Shown: positions 36,675-50,097, counted from the first letter of the stretch. The stretch: 64,000 bases of DNA from Pelobacter seleniigenes DSM 18267 (GCF_000711225.1 NZ_JOMG01000004.1:310001-374000), one strand, 5' to 3'. The notes: generated by a model not told the origin, from the sequence alone. Program-made: numbers and translations.

Positions 36675-37157
36675 ATGACTATGGAAAAGACCAAGCGGAT
36701 CGCCCTTGTGGCCCATGATAATAGAAAAAAGGACCTGATCGAATGGGTCGAGTGGAATTTTGCCGCTCTTAAACAGCATCAGCTGGTTTCGACCGGGACC
36801 ACGGGCCGACTGGTCGAAGAGGCGATGAAAGACAAACTGACGGAAAAAGATGCCGATGCCTTTCACATCGTCAAATTGAAGTCGGGCCCGCTCGGAGGGG
36901 ATCAGCAGTTAGGGGCGATGATCTGCGATGGTGAGATCGATATGGTTATCTTCCTCTGGGACCCCATGCAGCCGCAGCCCCACGATGTTGATGTCAAAGC
37001 CCTGTTAAGAATTTCGGCTTTATACAACATTCCGACGGCCTGCAACCGCTCCACCGCAGATTTCCTTATTTCATCGCCACTGCTCCATGAAGCGTACACG
37101 CCGACGGTCAAAGATTATTCGAGTTATATCACCCGCACGGTCCCCGGGGACCGCTGA
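36675..37157 (+). CDS. mgsA: Methylglyoxal synthase
   Basis: 160 residues; converts dihydroxyacetone phosphate to methylglyoxal plus phosphate, a bypass of lower glycolysis. IALVAHDNRKKDLI (His and Lys for phosphate), STGTTG, SGPLGGDQQ (catalytic Asp), FLWDPMQPQPHDVDVKAL are intact. ATG 36675 has AAAGGAA 5-6 bases upstream; ATG 36681 is also possible. Convergent with tgt, leaving 7 bases between their ends. Confidence 0.95.
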   Translation: MTMEKTKRIALVAHDNRKKDLIEWVEWNFAALKQHQLVSTGTTGRLVEEAMKDKLTEKDADAFHIVKLKSGPLGGDQQLGAMICDGEIDMVIFLWDPMQPQPHDVDVKALLRISALYNIPTACNRSTADFLISSPLLHEAYTPTVKDYSSYITRTVPGDR

Positions 37158-37164
37158 CCGGGAG

Positions 37165-38292
<1,128 letters not shown>

Positions 38293-38445
38293 TTATATCT
38301 TTAAGTGACAAGCAATTTCTGAACGGTTAGACTGGCGCGTGCGGTGGCCATCCCGGCAAGGCGCGGTGGTCTTTTTGCAACGGTCACACCGTTGGCTCAG
38401 GTTGTAGCAAAAACTTGAGCCGGGCGCAATTAAATCGGAGTCAGC

Positions 38446-39399
38446 ATGGGATATCTCCCGCCATTTCCTGCGCAATTGGAGCGTGTTGAATACATCAAGC
38501 TCTTTTTTTTCCTCGAATTCAAGGATTCTTTCGACCTGCCTCCTTCAGGTGCTCTGCAATTGCGGCGAGAGCTATCGCGCGCTCTCGTAAAAATGCAGGG
38601 ACAGGCTGATGCGTCCGCACTGGCCCGGCTCTCCGCATTGTTACAACCGCCGCTCCCGGCCGACCCATTGCTGAGAAAACAGGTCCAGAAACCATCGCCC
38701 GCGCTGGTCCTTGCCCCTGACTGTACTGTTGCCGGTCCCATTGAGGCGGGGCGGACAATGGTGCTGCCGGTTCTCCTGCTGGGCTCTGGAATTCATGCCC
38801 TGCAACCGTTCATTGAGCTTATCAGGGAATTAGGCACGCTGGGCTTTTATTGCAACCGCGGCCGCTTCAAACTGGTCCGGCTTGAGGCTGAACAGGCCGC
38901 CGGATCAACCGTCCCGCTCCCTTTCGACAGCATTGACCAGGCACCCCTGGCCCCGCCCATCTGTGATCTGGGCTGGTGGCTGGAACGGCAGGTGCAAACC
39001 GGAGTTCCGCTACGGATTGATCTGAGCAGCCCGTTACGGCTGCTGCGTCAGGGGAAGCCTCTGTTCAAGGCCAGCTTCGGGGAGATATTCCCCTTTATTC
39101 TGCGCCGGGTGACCGGAATGCTCGCCAGTCATGCCGGGGTTGATAATATCTGTTCCCCGACGACGTTGATTGCGGCTGCCGGCCAGGTCAAAGAGCTTGA
39201 GAACAGCCTGCGCTGGTTTGATTTGCGCAGCTTGCAACGGGACCGGGGAGAGCAGAAGCTGGGGGGATTGATGGGGCATCTGCTCCTCGAGGGGGATGCC
39301 CTCTCCGAATTGCTGTGGGTGCTGCAGATTGGCAGTCTGTTGAATCTGGGGAAGGGGGCATCCTTCGGTCATGGTCAGTATGGCCTTTGTGTTTCTTGA
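38446..39399 (+). CDS. cas6: Cas6-like RAMP endoribonuclease, orphan
   Basis: 317 residues. The C-terminal end holds the glycine-rich loop GKGASFGHGQYG after LEGDALSELLWVLQIGSLL, the signature of the Cas6 C-terminal RAMP domain (Cas6 cleaves CRISPR precursor RNA). N-terminal RAMP half is less clear but has a Gly/Pro-rich beta pattern (GIHALQPFIELIRELGTLGF). Catalytic His is not securely placed. No CRISPR array and no other cas gene occur in the 64 kb. GGAGT lies before ATG 38446. Orphan Cas6 genes in this lineage are thought to be widespread; function outside CRISPR unknown (inference). Confidence 0.7.
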   Translation: MGYLPPFPAQLERVEYIKLFFFLEFKDSFDLPPSGALQLRRELSRALVKMQGQADASALARLSALLQPPLPADPLLRKQVQKPSPALVLAPDCTVAGPIEAGRTMVLPVLLLGSGIHALQPFIELIRELGTLGFYCNRGRFKLVRLEAEQAAGSTVPLPFDSIDQAPLAPPICDLGWWLERQVQTGVPLRIDLSSPLRLLRQGKPLFKASFGEIFPFILRRVTGMLASHAGVDNICSPTTLIAAAGQVKELENSLRWFDLRSLQRDRGEQKLGGLMGHLLLEGDALSELLWVLQIGSLLNLGKGASFGHGQYGLCVS

Positions 39400-39477
39400 A
39401 CAGAGGCTTGTCGCAGGTTATCATAATATCTGGGTGCTTCTTCTACTGGTGTTGTTTTCTGTGCTGCGGAGGTGAAA

Positions 39478-39873
39478 ATGTTCGGATTTCTGATTCTGTT
39501 ACTGGTTCTTGGTGGTGGATTTTACTTCTACCAACGACTGAAAGCGCTTGAAGCCGAGATCAGGGCGGAACAGGCTACCGCGACGCCATCACCATCGCAC
39601 AGCGATGATGCGTCCCCCAAAGCTGAACCAGCCCGCCCGGCAGGGCAGGTGCATCCTTTGGTTGTTGAACGCGCCGAGCAGACACCTGCGTCTGCGGAAG
39701 AGATTGTGCTGGCCGCGGTTCGAAAAAATCCCGGACTCAGGCAGACCGACCTGTACGGACAGGTGGCCACTTTGGGAAATCGGCAATTGCAGGTGTTGTT
39801 AAAAGAGATGGCTGAGCAGGGGCGTTTGCAGCGAAAAAAACAGGGCAGCAGCTATTTGCTGTTTCCGGAATAA
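39478..39873 (+). CDS. Membrane-anchored winged-helix-like protein
   Basis: 131 residues. One membrane segment (about 3-18), a Glu/Ala/Pro-rich linker (to about 75), and a C-terminal part (about 78-131: AEEIVLAAVRKNPGLRQTDLYGQVATLGNR ... LQRKKQGSSYLLF) that looks like a winged helix with its wing. Function unknown; may be a membrane-tethered regulator (inference). ATG 39478 is preceded by GGAGG; GTG 39472 overlaps that site. Confidence 0.75.
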   Translation: MFGFLILLLVLGGGFYFYQRLKALEAEIRAEQATATPSPSHSDDASPKAEPARPAGQVHPLVVERAEQTPASAEEIVLAAVRKNPGLRQTDLYGQVATLGNRQLQVLLKEMAEQGRLQRKKQGSSYLLFPE

Positions 39874-39885
39874 AGACCAAACAAA

Positions 39886-39913
39886 AAGGGCGGAAATTGC
39901 TTTCCGCCCTTGC
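39886..39913 (-). terminator. Terminator of eno (minus strand)
   Basis: Perfect 11-bp arms AAGGGCGGAAA / TTTCCGCCCTT around TTGC; read on the minus strand it ends in a T-run, so it serves eno and perhaps also the upstream gene. Confidence 0.85.
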
Positions 39914-39936
39914 TTCGTATCTATTCAGGCTGCTTA

Positions 39937-41226
<1,290 letters not shown>

Positions 41227-41356
41227 TTACTCCCTTGTGTTCTCTGGTGCAAAAAGTTAATGTCCCGGAATAGTTCCGGGACGGGTTGTGCAGAATTGCA
41301 GGGTTACTTATATCATAAGAAAAGCGAAATGAAAGTCAATTTTGTGTGGCAATGGC

Positions 41357-42424
41357 ATGAACGACCAGAATAAGCAACCAGAAATCAGCATAGTTGTTCC
41401 AATTGTCAACGAGATCGAAGAACTGTTCGGTTTCCTTGAAAATCTGGCTACACAAAAGGATATTCACTTCCAACTGCTGGTGGTCGATGGCGGGTCGACG
41501 GATGGCAGTGTCGAATACCTCCAGCAGCAGCGGGTGATTCCGGATCTGCTGCTGATCCAGGGACTGGTCGGTCGCGGGCGGCAGTTGAACCAGGGAGCCC
41601 GGGCGGCTACAGGTGCCCATCTGTTGTTTCTGCATGTCGACAGCCGCTTTGCCGATCCTTTGGCGCTGAGAAAAAGCCTGCTTTATCTGCAGCGAACCGG
41701 CAGTTCTCGGGTTGCGGGGCATTTTGCCCTCAGTTTCCGTCGTGCCACCGGTGATCGGTCACTCGGCTACTATTTTTACGAATGGAAAGCACGGACCGGT
41801 CGATCGGAAACCATTCATGGCGATCAGGGGTTTCTGCTTTCCCGGCAGCTGTTTAACGGTCTGGGCGGGTTTCGTGAAGACCTTCCGGTCATGGAGGATA
41901 CCGATCTGGCGGAGCGGCTACGGCAAGACGCTCAGTGGCAGTTGCTGCCGGCGGTGATCAGGACATCCGCGCGCCGTTTTGAGATGGAAGGCTTGTGGCA
42001 GCGGCAACTGCTCGGAGCTTTGCTGATGTGTTTTCGCAGCATCGGCTGGAGCGAATTTTTTGCGCAGGCACCTGGTATCTATCGGCAGCAGAGCATGTCC
42101 TCTCAGCTCCGGCTGTGCCCATTTTTCAGTTTGGTCCTGGATTTGCTGAATGATTTGCCGCGCCGGGAGCGATGGCGGATCTGGTTGGCCAGTGGCGGCT
42201 ATGTGCGGGATCACGCCTGGCAAATATTTTTGTTTTTGGATGTGTGGCGAGCGTTCCGACAGGATTGCCCGGTGGGGGGCGGAGCCTTGCGGCAGCTGGC
42301 ATTTTGGGAGCCGGTTTTTGATTTTTTGACCGCAAATTCCATTGGTCGATTTGCCGCGGCATTGATGTTGCGTGGTTGGTTTGCCGGTTGTTATCACTGG
42401 CTGCAACAGCGGGAAAATCGATAA
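41357..42424 (+). CDS. Glycosyltransferase family 2 protein
   Basis: 355 residues. GT-A fold: ISIVVPIVNE, VVDGGSTDGS (nucleotide binding), HVDSRF (DxD-like) and HGDQGFLLSRQ, with GHFALSFRR near the acceptor side. Similar to the TIGR04283-type glycosyltransferases, several of which accompany arsenosugar/rSAM genes, but none is nearby. Lacks clear membrane helices, except a hydrophobic C-terminal part. ATG 41357 is chosen by family start; no good ribosome site is visible. Confidence 0.85.
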   Translation: MNDQNKQPEISIVVPIVNEIEELFGFLENLATQKDIHFQLLVVDGGSTDGSVEYLQQQRVIPDLLLIQGLVGRGRQLNQGARAATGAHLLFLHVDSRFADPLALRKSLLYLQRTGSSRVAGHFALSFRRATGDRSLGYYFYEWKARTGRSETIHGDQGFLLSRQLFNGLGGFREDLPVMEDTDLAERLRQDAQWQLLPAVIRTSARRFEMEGLWQRQLLGALLMCFRSIGWSEFFAQAPGIYRQQSMSSQLRLCPFFSLVLDLLNDLPRRERWRIWLASGGYVRDHAWQIFLFLDVWRAFRQDCPVGGGALRQLAFWEPVFDFLTANSIGRFAAALMLRGWFAGCYHWLQQRENR

Positions 42425-42607
42425 ACAGACCTGTCTTCCTGTTGCCGAGGCGGCACTGGCAGGATTTTCCCATCAATATTCAGTTAGTCGTTGTTCGCTC
42501 TGGGCCCTGCTTCTGGTGAGTCACCAACTTGTTTCCGGCGCTCGATTTATGGTACATGAATCAGGCGAACCTACACTACAGTCAATTAAATAAGGAGATA
42601 AATAATC

Positions 42608-44047
<1,440 letters not shown>

Positions 44048-44074
44048 GAATATGGACTGCTGTTGATGTCTGTA

Positions 44075-44107
44075 GAGCCCCGTGTGGTTGACCATGCGGG
44101 GTTTTTT
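44075..44107. terminator. Terminator between ahcY and lptG
   Basis: CCCCGTGTGG pairs with CCATGCGGGG (8 of 10 plus G-U) around TTGA, then T6. Serves the convergent ends. Confidence 0.8.
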
Positions 44108-44137
44108 ATGATTCGGAGACAGGTTGCGTGGGAAGCG

Positions 44138-45220
44138 TTATTGCTTGACGTTGAGCAGCAGCCAGATCCCGAATAATAAAAAGATGACGTTTGCGGCCCA
44201 GGCGGCGACCAGTGGCGGAATCGCCCCCGCATAGCCAAAGGCGGTGACCAGGGACTGCAGGATGAAATAGCAGACCCCGGTGCCAAGGCTGATCCCTATC
44301 CCCAAGGCGATATTGCTTTTGCGGCCACGCTGAAGGGCAAACGGGATGCCGAGAAATCCCATAATCAGGCAGGTGAACGGTTTTGTCAGGCGGTTATGCA
44401 TATCAACCCGCTGGCGTGTCGCATCATAACCTTCCCGCTCCAGCTTATGGGCGATGGAGCGCAACTTTACAAAGTTCTGCTCGCTGTTGGGGTTTTCCCG
44501 CTCAAGAAAATCCACCGGGCTGCGTCCCAGTGGCAAAGCCAACTGCTCCGGGGGCGAGGTCTGGAGCAGGTCGCCACTGGTTGCTGCAAAATTTCTGTCG
44601 ACCGCCTGATCAGCCAACCAGCGTCCCTGCTCATATTCAACCTTTGGCGCATCGATCCGGCGAACCAGTTTGTGGTCTTTGGAAAAGAAAAAGACTGTCA
44701 CCCCTTCGAGCCGCTTGTTGTGCGGGTGAGCAACCTTGATATTGATGATCCTGTCGCCGTGGCGGTACCAGATTTCGTTACGGGTCAGCTCGGTCTTCTG
44801 CTTCCCTTTCAGTTTGACTTCCAGCAAGTCGTTCAGCTGTTGGGTATTCCAGGGGACGACCATCTCATTGAGGACGAGCACGAGGAGAGACAAGCCCAGA
44901 ATCAGGGTCATCAGGGGTTGAACGATATGCCAGATGCTGATCCCGCAGGCGCGCATGGCCGTGGTTTCATTGGTTCGGCCCAGGCCGCCGAGGGTCAGCA
45001 CCATGGCGGTGAGAATGGCCAAGGGCAAAATCTGTACTAAAATAAACGGAATGCTGTTGCCAAGGTAGGACAGATAATCGCCCAGGGTCGCCTGATGGTC
45101 GATGAAATCATTGACCTTTTCAAAAAAATCGATGAGCAGGTAAATGCCGATAAAAGAGGCCGTGCATAACACTAAGATGCGGATGAAGTGACTGAGCAAA
45201 AAGCGATCGATAATTTTCAT
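44138..45220 (-). CDS. lptG: LPS export ABC transporter permease LptG
   Basis: 360 residues of the YjgP/YjgQ family: six membrane helices around a large periplasmic beta-jellyroll (about 130-265). With LptF and the ATPase LptB it extracts lipopolysaccharide from the inner membrane. The start overlaps the lptF stop (ATGA), so they are coupled. Named lptG rather than lptF by its order behind the other copy and its shorter length (inference). Confidence 0.88.
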   Translation of the reverse strand: MKIIDRFLLSHFIRILVLCTASFIGIYLLIDFFEKVNDFIDHQATLGDYLSYLGNSIPFILVQILPLAILTAMVLTLGGLGRTNETTAMRACGISIWHIVQPLMTLILGLSLLVLVLNEMVVPWNTQQLNDLLEVKLKGKQKTELTRNEIWYRHGDRIINIKVAHPHNKRLEGVTVFFFSKDHKLVRRIDAPKVEYEQGRWLADQAVDRNFAATSGDLLQTSPPEQLALPLGRSPVDFLERENPNSEQNFVKLRSIAHKLEREGYDATRQRVDMHNRLTKPFTCLIMGFLGIPFALQRGRKSNIALGIGISLGTGVCYFILQSLVTAFGYAGAIPPLVAAWAANVIFLLFGIWLLLNVKQ

Positions 45221-46404
45221 TGGCCTGCTCCGCTGCGCTTGAAGAGCCTCAGCAATTTATGCAGGAGCAAAAGCGGACTGGCAAAAAGCTGCAATGGCCT
45301 CTCAATCGCAGTGCGGTGCAGAAAGTAGAGTCCACCGACGAAGAAGCAGATGTTCGGCAACCAGAGGATCAGCGCTGCCGGAAGAACCCCTTTCTCTGCG
45401 ATGGTACCGGCAAAACTGAGCAAAATGTAATAAACCAGAAATACGATCAGGGCCAGGGAAAAACCTGCTCCTTTGCCGGAACGCTGCGACTGCAGGCCTA
45501 AAGGAATCCCCACCAGAACCAGTACCAGGGGCGCAAAAGCGATGACCACCCGCTGGTGTTTTTCGACCTCCAGGCGGAGTCGGGTTTTTGGGTCTTGAGT
45601 GCTATTCAGGGTCGAGGACAGTTCACCCCAGGACAGTTCGCCGCGAGATCGCCGGCGTTCCTGGTCATTCAACTGGCCGGCGACGTCCAGGTTGATATCA
45701 TAATTTGAAAAGCGGACGATTTGGTAGGTGGTATGCTGAGAATCACGGGGCTCGCGATGAATGGTGCCATCGGTCAGCCGTAAAGTCATGGCCATTTTTG
45801 CGGGGTTGCTGATCAGCCGACCCTGGCGGGCGATAATCGTGGCCGGGACTTCCCCTTCACGTTCATCGGAAATGAAAATATCCTGCATGATACCATTCTT
45901 TTCATCCATCCCATGGGTAAACAGGACGATGCCGTCAAAAGCATCGTTAAAAACCCCGGGAGTGATGGCCAGCCCAGCTGATCCGGAAGCGATCTGGAAC
46001 AGCATGCCCTTAAACGCGGTCTTGCTGGCCGGCTCAATGTAGAGGGTCATCAGCCCGGTCAGCAGGGAAAAGAGCACCGCTAGCGCGACTACCGGCTTAA
46101 CCAGGTTGTAAAGACTGACTCCGGACGCTTTCAGCGCGATGAACTCGCTGTCGGCCGAGAGCCGTCCGAAAGCAAGCAGGATCGCCAGCAGAAAGGATAG
46201 CGGAACGGTAATGCTTAAAAAAGTCGGCAGCAAAAATCCGAACAGCTTGACGATCTGGGTCAGGGGGACCCCTTTGTTGATGACCAGTTCGGTCAGGCGG
46301 GGGATCCGGCCCATCAGCAGCACAAAACTGAAAATCAACAGGCTTAACAGCGCTGGCGCCGAAATTTCTCGGAGTATATATCGATGAATTCGCATGGTTG
46401 ACAT
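45217..46404 (-). CDS. lptF: LPS export ABC transporter permease LptF
   Basis: 395 residues, the same family: N-terminal helices (FSFVLLMGRI ... KLFGFLLPTFLSITVPLSFLLAILLAFGRLSADSE), a jellyroll domain and three C-terminal helices. MSTMRIHRYILREI gives two ATG choices at 46404 and 46395; neither has a strong SD. Together with LptG it builds the LPS-extraction complex; lptB is not in the window. Confidence 0.88.
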   Translation of the reverse strand: MSTMRIHRYILREISAPALLSLLIFSFVLLMGRIPRLTELVINKGVPLTQIVKLFGFLLPTFLSITVPLSFLLAILLAFGRLSADSEFIALKASGVSLYNLVKPVVALAVLFSLLTGLMTLYIEPASKTAFKGMLFQIASGSAGLAITPGVFNDAFDGIVLFTHGMDEKNGIMQDIFISDEREGEVPATIIARQGRLISNPAKMAMTLRLTDGTIHREPRDSQHTTYQIVRFSNYDINLDVAGQLNDQERRRSRGELSWGELSSTLNSTQDPKTRLRLEVEKHQRVVIAFAPLVLVLVGIPLGLQSQRSGKGAGFSLALIVFLVYYILLSFAGTIAEKGVLPAALILWLPNICFFVGGLYFLHRTAIERPLQLFASPLLLLHKLLRLFKRSGAGQ

Positions 46405-46733
46405 AAGGGCGCATACTAATACAGAGGATCTGCGCTGTAAACAAACTATGCGACTCCCCGGAACAGATAAAGTGAGCGCCGCTTTTTGCTGGCTGCAAAG
46501 AGACGGACAAGAGGAGGGGGTGGCGACGGTTTGCGGAGCCCGGAAGAAGGGCCTGCCGAGCGGTTTTGATAAGCAGTTTTTCGCTTGCCTGCGGCAGTTA
46601 GAAATGGTATAGATCCGCAGTTAACCCATTTCACACGCTTCGGGATTTGCGCAGGATGGTTCCCGGCTGAGCCGGGTCCTGCCGAAACAGAACGAGGCGG
46701 AGGAATCAAACCAGACAACAGGAGATGTACAAA
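46405..46733 (+). promoter_or_regulatory. lptF-rpsB divergent region and rpsB leader
   Basis: 329 bases with no gene. Near the rpsB end, 46651-46682 folds as a hairpin: outer arms GCAGGA / TCCTGC, inner arms CCCGGC / GCCGGG around TGA, with a one-sided TGGTT bulge. Such bulged hairpins before rpsB are candidates for S2 autogenous control, but no match to a named leader family was checked. Confidence 0.5.
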
Positions 46734-47537
46734 ATGGCCCAGATTACCATGAAACAAATGCTCGAAGCCGGTGTTCACTTCGGACACCAGACCAAACGCT
46801 GGAATCCCAAAATGAAGCCCTATATCTTTGGCGCTCGGAACGGGATTTACATCGTTGACCTGCAGAAAACGGTCCGTTATTTCAAGACGGCTTACCAGTT
46901 CATCCAGGATACCGTTGCCAGCGGCGAAAAGGTTCTTTTTGTTGGCACCAAAAAACAGGCCCAGGATGCCATTCGGGAAGAGTCCCTGCGGGCAGATCAG
47001 TACTTTGTCAACAATCGTTGGCTGGGCGGGATGCTGACCAACTTTACCACGATCAAAGCCAGCATCGATCGGCTGAAAAAAATCGAAGCCATGGTCGCCG
47101 ACGGCACCATCGATCAATACACCAAAAAAGAGGCTCTGCAGCTTGAGCGCGAACGTGAGAAGCTGGAGAAAAACCTTGGCGGGATCAAGAATATGGGAAA
47201 ACTGCCGGGTGCAGTGTTCATTATCGATCCCAAAAAAGAGGCCATTGCCGTCCAGGAAGCCAATAAGCTGGGTATCCCGGTTGTCGCTGTTGTCGATACC
47301 AACTGTGACCCGGACAATATCGATTACGTGATCCCCGGCAATGATGATGCCATCCGGGCTATTCGCCTGTTTGCCGCCAAAATTTCCGAGGCATGTATGG
47401 AAGGGGCCCAGCAGCGCAAGGATGCCAAGCAGACCGAGGCCGAAGGCCGCGATGAAAAAATCGAAGAGCCGGCAATTGCGGCAGCGGTTGTGGCCGAAGC
47501 TCCGGTTGCTGAGGAAGTCAAAGCTGAAGAAGACTGA
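46734..47537 (+). CDS. rpsB: Small ribosomal subunit protein uS2
   Basis: 267 residues. [22 protein letters not shown] is the S2 signature. The last 40 residues form an alanine/glutamate-rich tail longer than in E. coli (241 residues). ATG 46734 has AGGAGA; an upstream in-frame ATG at 46725 lies inside that site. First of the translation cluster rpsB-tsf-pyrH-frr. Confidence 0.98.
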   Translation: MAQITMKQMLEAGVHFGHQTKRWNPKMKPYIFGARNGIYIVDLQKTVRYFKTAYQFIQDTVASGEKVLFVGTKKQAQDAIREESLRADQYFVNNRWLGGMLTNFTTIKASIDRLKKIEAMVADGTIDQYTKKEALQLEREREKLEKNLGGIKNMGKLPGAVFIIDPKKEAIAVQEANKLGIPVVAVVDTNCDPDNIDYVIPGNDDAIRAIRLFAAKISEACMEGAQQRKDAKQTEAEGRDEKIEEPAIAAAVVAEAPVAEEVKAEED

Positions 47538-47580
47538 TTTTTTGACGCCTGAAATGGTACACTGGATTTAAAAAGGCCTG

Positions 47581-47639
47581 CGGCCGGGCTTTTGGTCCGG
47601 CCGTTGGTTTAATATCAATAAATCGCGGACCGCGGTCCG
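47581..47639 (+). promoter_or_regulatory. Hairpin and palindrome between rpsB and tsf
   Basis: CGGCCGG (47581-47587) pairs with CCGGCCG (47597-47603), with a weak T-run after it: a possible attenuator. Then 47626-47639 is a perfect 14-bp palindrome CGGACCGCGGTCCG 27 bases before the tsf GTG. Function unknown. Confidence 0.4.
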
Positions 47640-47666
47640 TAGCATACAGATTATGGAGGAAATATC

Positions 47667-48575
47667 GTGAGTATAACTGCAGCAATGGTCTCCGAGTTGC
47701 GTAAGAAAACCGGAGCGGGGATGATGGATTGTAAGAAAGCATTGACTGAAACCGCCGGGAATATGGACGAGGCTGTCGATTTCCTGCGTAAAAAAGGCCT
47801 CTCCGCCGCCGCGAAAAAATCCGGTCGCGTGGCTGCCGAAGGTGCGGTCGCCGCAATTGCTGACGGAGCCGTCGGGGCGATTGTCGAAGTTAACGCTGAA
47901 ACTGATTTTGTCGCCAAAAACGATGCCTTCCAATCCTTTGTCGCCAATGTCAGTGAGGTCATCCTGGCCAACGAAGTTGCTGATGTTGAAGCTCTGAAGG
48001 CCCTTCCTTACCCGGGCACCGAGCGTAATGTCGGGGATGAACTGACCCATCAGATTGCCACCATCGGCGAAAATATGAGCCTGCGCCGCCTGGCTCGCGT
48101 GGATGCCGGAGCCGGCGTTGTTGCCGCCTATGTCCATGGGGCCGGGAAAATCGGTGTTCTGGTTGAATTCAAGACTGATTCCGCTGATGACAAGCTGGCT
48201 GAACTTGGCAAACAGATTGCCATGCATGTCGCCGCGGCCGCTCCGCAGTACCTCGATCGGAACGCTGTTCCGGCGGAGGTTGTTGAAAAAGAAAAGGAAA
48301 TTATGCGGGTTAAGGCACTGGAAAGCGGTAAGCCGGAAAATATCGTCGATAAAATCATTCTTGGCCAGATCAACAAGTTTTACGGTGAAGTCTGCCTGCT
48401 TGAGCAAGCTTTTGTGATCGATCCCGATCAGAAGGTCGGTAAGATTGTCGAAGCACTGGGGAAAGAACTCGGCACCACGATTACCCTGAACAGCTTTGTG
48501 CGGTTCCAGCTGGGTGAGGGGATCGAGAAAAGAGAAGATGATTTTGCGGCTGAAGTTGCTGCTTTAAGCAAGTAA
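47667..48575 (+). CDS. tsf: Translation elongation factor Ts
   Basis: 302 residues; guanine nucleotide exchange factor for EF-Tu. MVSELRKKTGAGMMDCKKAL (N-terminal domain) and TDFVAKNDAFQSF (the TDFV core that contacts EF-Tu) are intact. Starts at GTG 47667 with GGAGGA. Follows rpsB and its hairpin region. Confidence 0.98.
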   Translation: MSITAAMVSELRKKTGAGMMDCKKALTETAGNMDEAVDFLRKKGLSAAAKKSGRVAAEGAVAAIADGAVGAIVEVNAETDFVAKNDAFQSFVANVSEVILANEVADVEALKALPYPGTERNVGDELTHQIATIGENMSLRRLARVDAGAGVVAAYVHGAGKIGVLVEFKTDSADDKLAELGKQIAMHVAAAAPQYLDRNAVPAEVVEKEKEIMRVKALESGKPENIVDKIILGQINKFYGEVCLLEQAFVIDPDQKVGKIVEALGKELGTTITLNSFVRFQLGEGIEKREDDFAAEVAALSK

Positions 48576-48600
48576 GTAACCTTTCCCGGAAGGAGCTTTT

Positions 48601-49332
48601 GTGGCAACGGTCAAATATCGAAGAATATTGTTGAAGCTCAGCGGCGAGGCTCTCGCCGGTGAGCAGGGCTACGGCATTGATCCGCAGGTTATTACCGGAA
48701 TCGCCACGGAAATCAAAGAAGTGGTTGCGCTCGGGGTCGAGGTTGCATTGGTCATCGGGGGGGGCAATATCTTCAGAGGGCTCGCCGCGTCGTCAAAAGG
48801 GATGGATCGGGCCAGCGCCGATTACATGGGGATGCTGGCCACCGTGATGAACAGCTTGGCGATGCAGGACGCGCTGGAAAAACAAGGGGTGAATACCCGG
48901 GTCCAGTCGGCTATCGAGATGCAGCAGATTGCCGAACCTTATATCCGTCGTCGAGCCGTCCGCCATCTTGAAAAAGGACGGGTGGTTATTTTCAGTGCCG
49001 GCACCGGAAATCCGTATTTCACGACAGATACCGCTGCCAGCTTGCGGGCCATGGAGATCAACGCCGAGGTTATCCTTAAAGCAACCAAGGTTGACGGGGT
49101 TTATTCATCCGATCCTAAGAAAAACAGTGATGCCGTCAAATTGCCGGTCCTGACGTACCTTGAGGTCTTGCAGCAAGGGCTGCAGGTTATGGATGCGACG
49201 GCAACTTCACTCTGTATGGACAATAATCTGCCGATGATTATTTTCGACATGACCAGCCGAGACAATATTAAAAAAGTCGTTTTGGGAGAAAAGATCGGAA
49301 CGATTGTCAAGGGAGGCGACGAAAATGGTTGA
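48601..49332 (+). CDS. pyrH: UMP kinase
   Basis: 243 residues, amino-acid kinase fold. [41 protein letters not shown] and [19 protein letters not shown] are the PyrH set. Phosphorylates UMP to UDP; bacterial enzymes are allosterically controlled by UTP/GTP. GTG 48601, GGAAGGAG upstream. Overlaps frr by 8 bases. Confidence 0.98.
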   Translation: MATVKYRRILLKLSGEALAGEQGYGIDPQVITGIATEIKEVVALGVEVALVIGGGNIFRGLAASSKGMDRASADYMGMLATVMNSLAMQDALEKQGVNTRVQSAIEMQQIAEPYIRRRAVRHLEKGRVVIFSAGTGNPYFTTDTAASLRAMEINAEVILKATKVDGVYSSDPKKNSDAVKLPVLTYLEVLQQGLQVMDATATSLCMDNNLPMIIFDMTSRDNIKKVVLGEKIGTIVKGGDENG

Positions 49333-49882
49333 TGAAGTTCTTAACGAGACCCGTTTCGCCATGGATAAGGCGGTTAAATCCCTGAAACGGGATATGACCA
49401 AGGTACGTACCGGGCGAGCCAGTGTTTCTTTGCTTGATGATGTCAGGGTCGAGTATTACGGCGTGCCGACCCCACTCAGCCAAGTGGCGACGCTATCGGC
49501 ACCTGAACCGCGTCTGATCACGGTCCAGCCTTGGGAAAAGAACCTGATCCCGGAAATCGAAAAGGCTCTTTTTAAGGCAGATCTGGGGCTGACCCCTTCT
49601 TCGGATGGGCAGTTGATTCGCCTCCCCGTTCCGGCGCTGACTGAAGAGCGGCGGCGGGAAATGGTGAAAATCATTAAGCGGATGGCCGAGGAAGCTAAAA
49701 TCTCGGTGCGTAATGCACGACGGGATGCCAACGATAACCTTAAGATGCTCGAAAAGGAAAAAGAAATCACGGAAGATGATTTGAAACGCAGCGAAAAGGA
49801 CGTGCAACAACTGACTGACCAATTCGTTGAACTCATCGACTCCGTGGTCCAGAAAAAAGAGCAGGAGGTTATGGAGGTCTGA
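49325..49882 (+). CDS. frr: Ribosome recycling factor
   Basis: 185 residues, canonical length. Coiled-coil domain I with [21 protein letters not shown] and VQPWEK, and the C-terminal [23 protein letters not shown]. Releases ribosomes with EF-G after termination. ATG 49325 lies within the end of pyrH, behind GGGAGG. Confidence 0.98.
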   Translation: MVDEVLNETRFAMDKAVKSLKRDMTKVRTGRASVSLLDDVRVEYYGVPTPLSQVATLSAPEPRLITVQPWEKNLIPEIEKALFKADLGLTPSSDGQLIRLPVPALTEERRREMVKIIKRMAEEAKISVRNARRDANDNLKMLEKEKEITEDDLKRSEKDVQQLTDQFVELIDSVVQKKEQEVMEV

Positions 49883-49910
49883 CGGTTGTTTGCCTATGAA
49901 GGAGTGATCA

Positions 49911-50075
49911 ATGGCTCTTAAAATTAATGAAGAGTGCATCGGTTGTGGTACCTGCGTGGATAGCTGCCCGATTGGGGCGATCGTTGAAGCGGGAGAGCTT
50001 TATTCCATAACTGACGAATGTACTGAATGTCGGGCTTGTGTTGACAGCTGCCCGGTGAATGCTGTCATTGATTGA
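49911..50075 (+). CDS. Small ferredoxin, two 4Fe-4S clusters
   Basis: 54 residues, too short for most gene callers. Two ferredoxin motifs CIGCGTCVDSCP and CTECRACVDSCP, each with the fourth Cys in the partner half, give two 4Fe-4S clusters of the clostridial/2[4Fe-4S] type. GAAGGAG lies 7 bases before ATG 49911, 28 bases after frr. A strong terminator follows, so it is the end of the rpsB transcript. Its partner enzyme is not in the window. Confidence 0.92.
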   Translation: MALKINEECIGCGTCVDSCPIGAIVEAGELYSITDECTECRACVDSCPVNAVID

Positions 50076-50097
50076 CAGATTGGTAAAATCGCATAGC

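Noticed and set aside
42425-42607. SAH riboswitch before ahcY
   Set aside because: The conserved core was not found in this leader.
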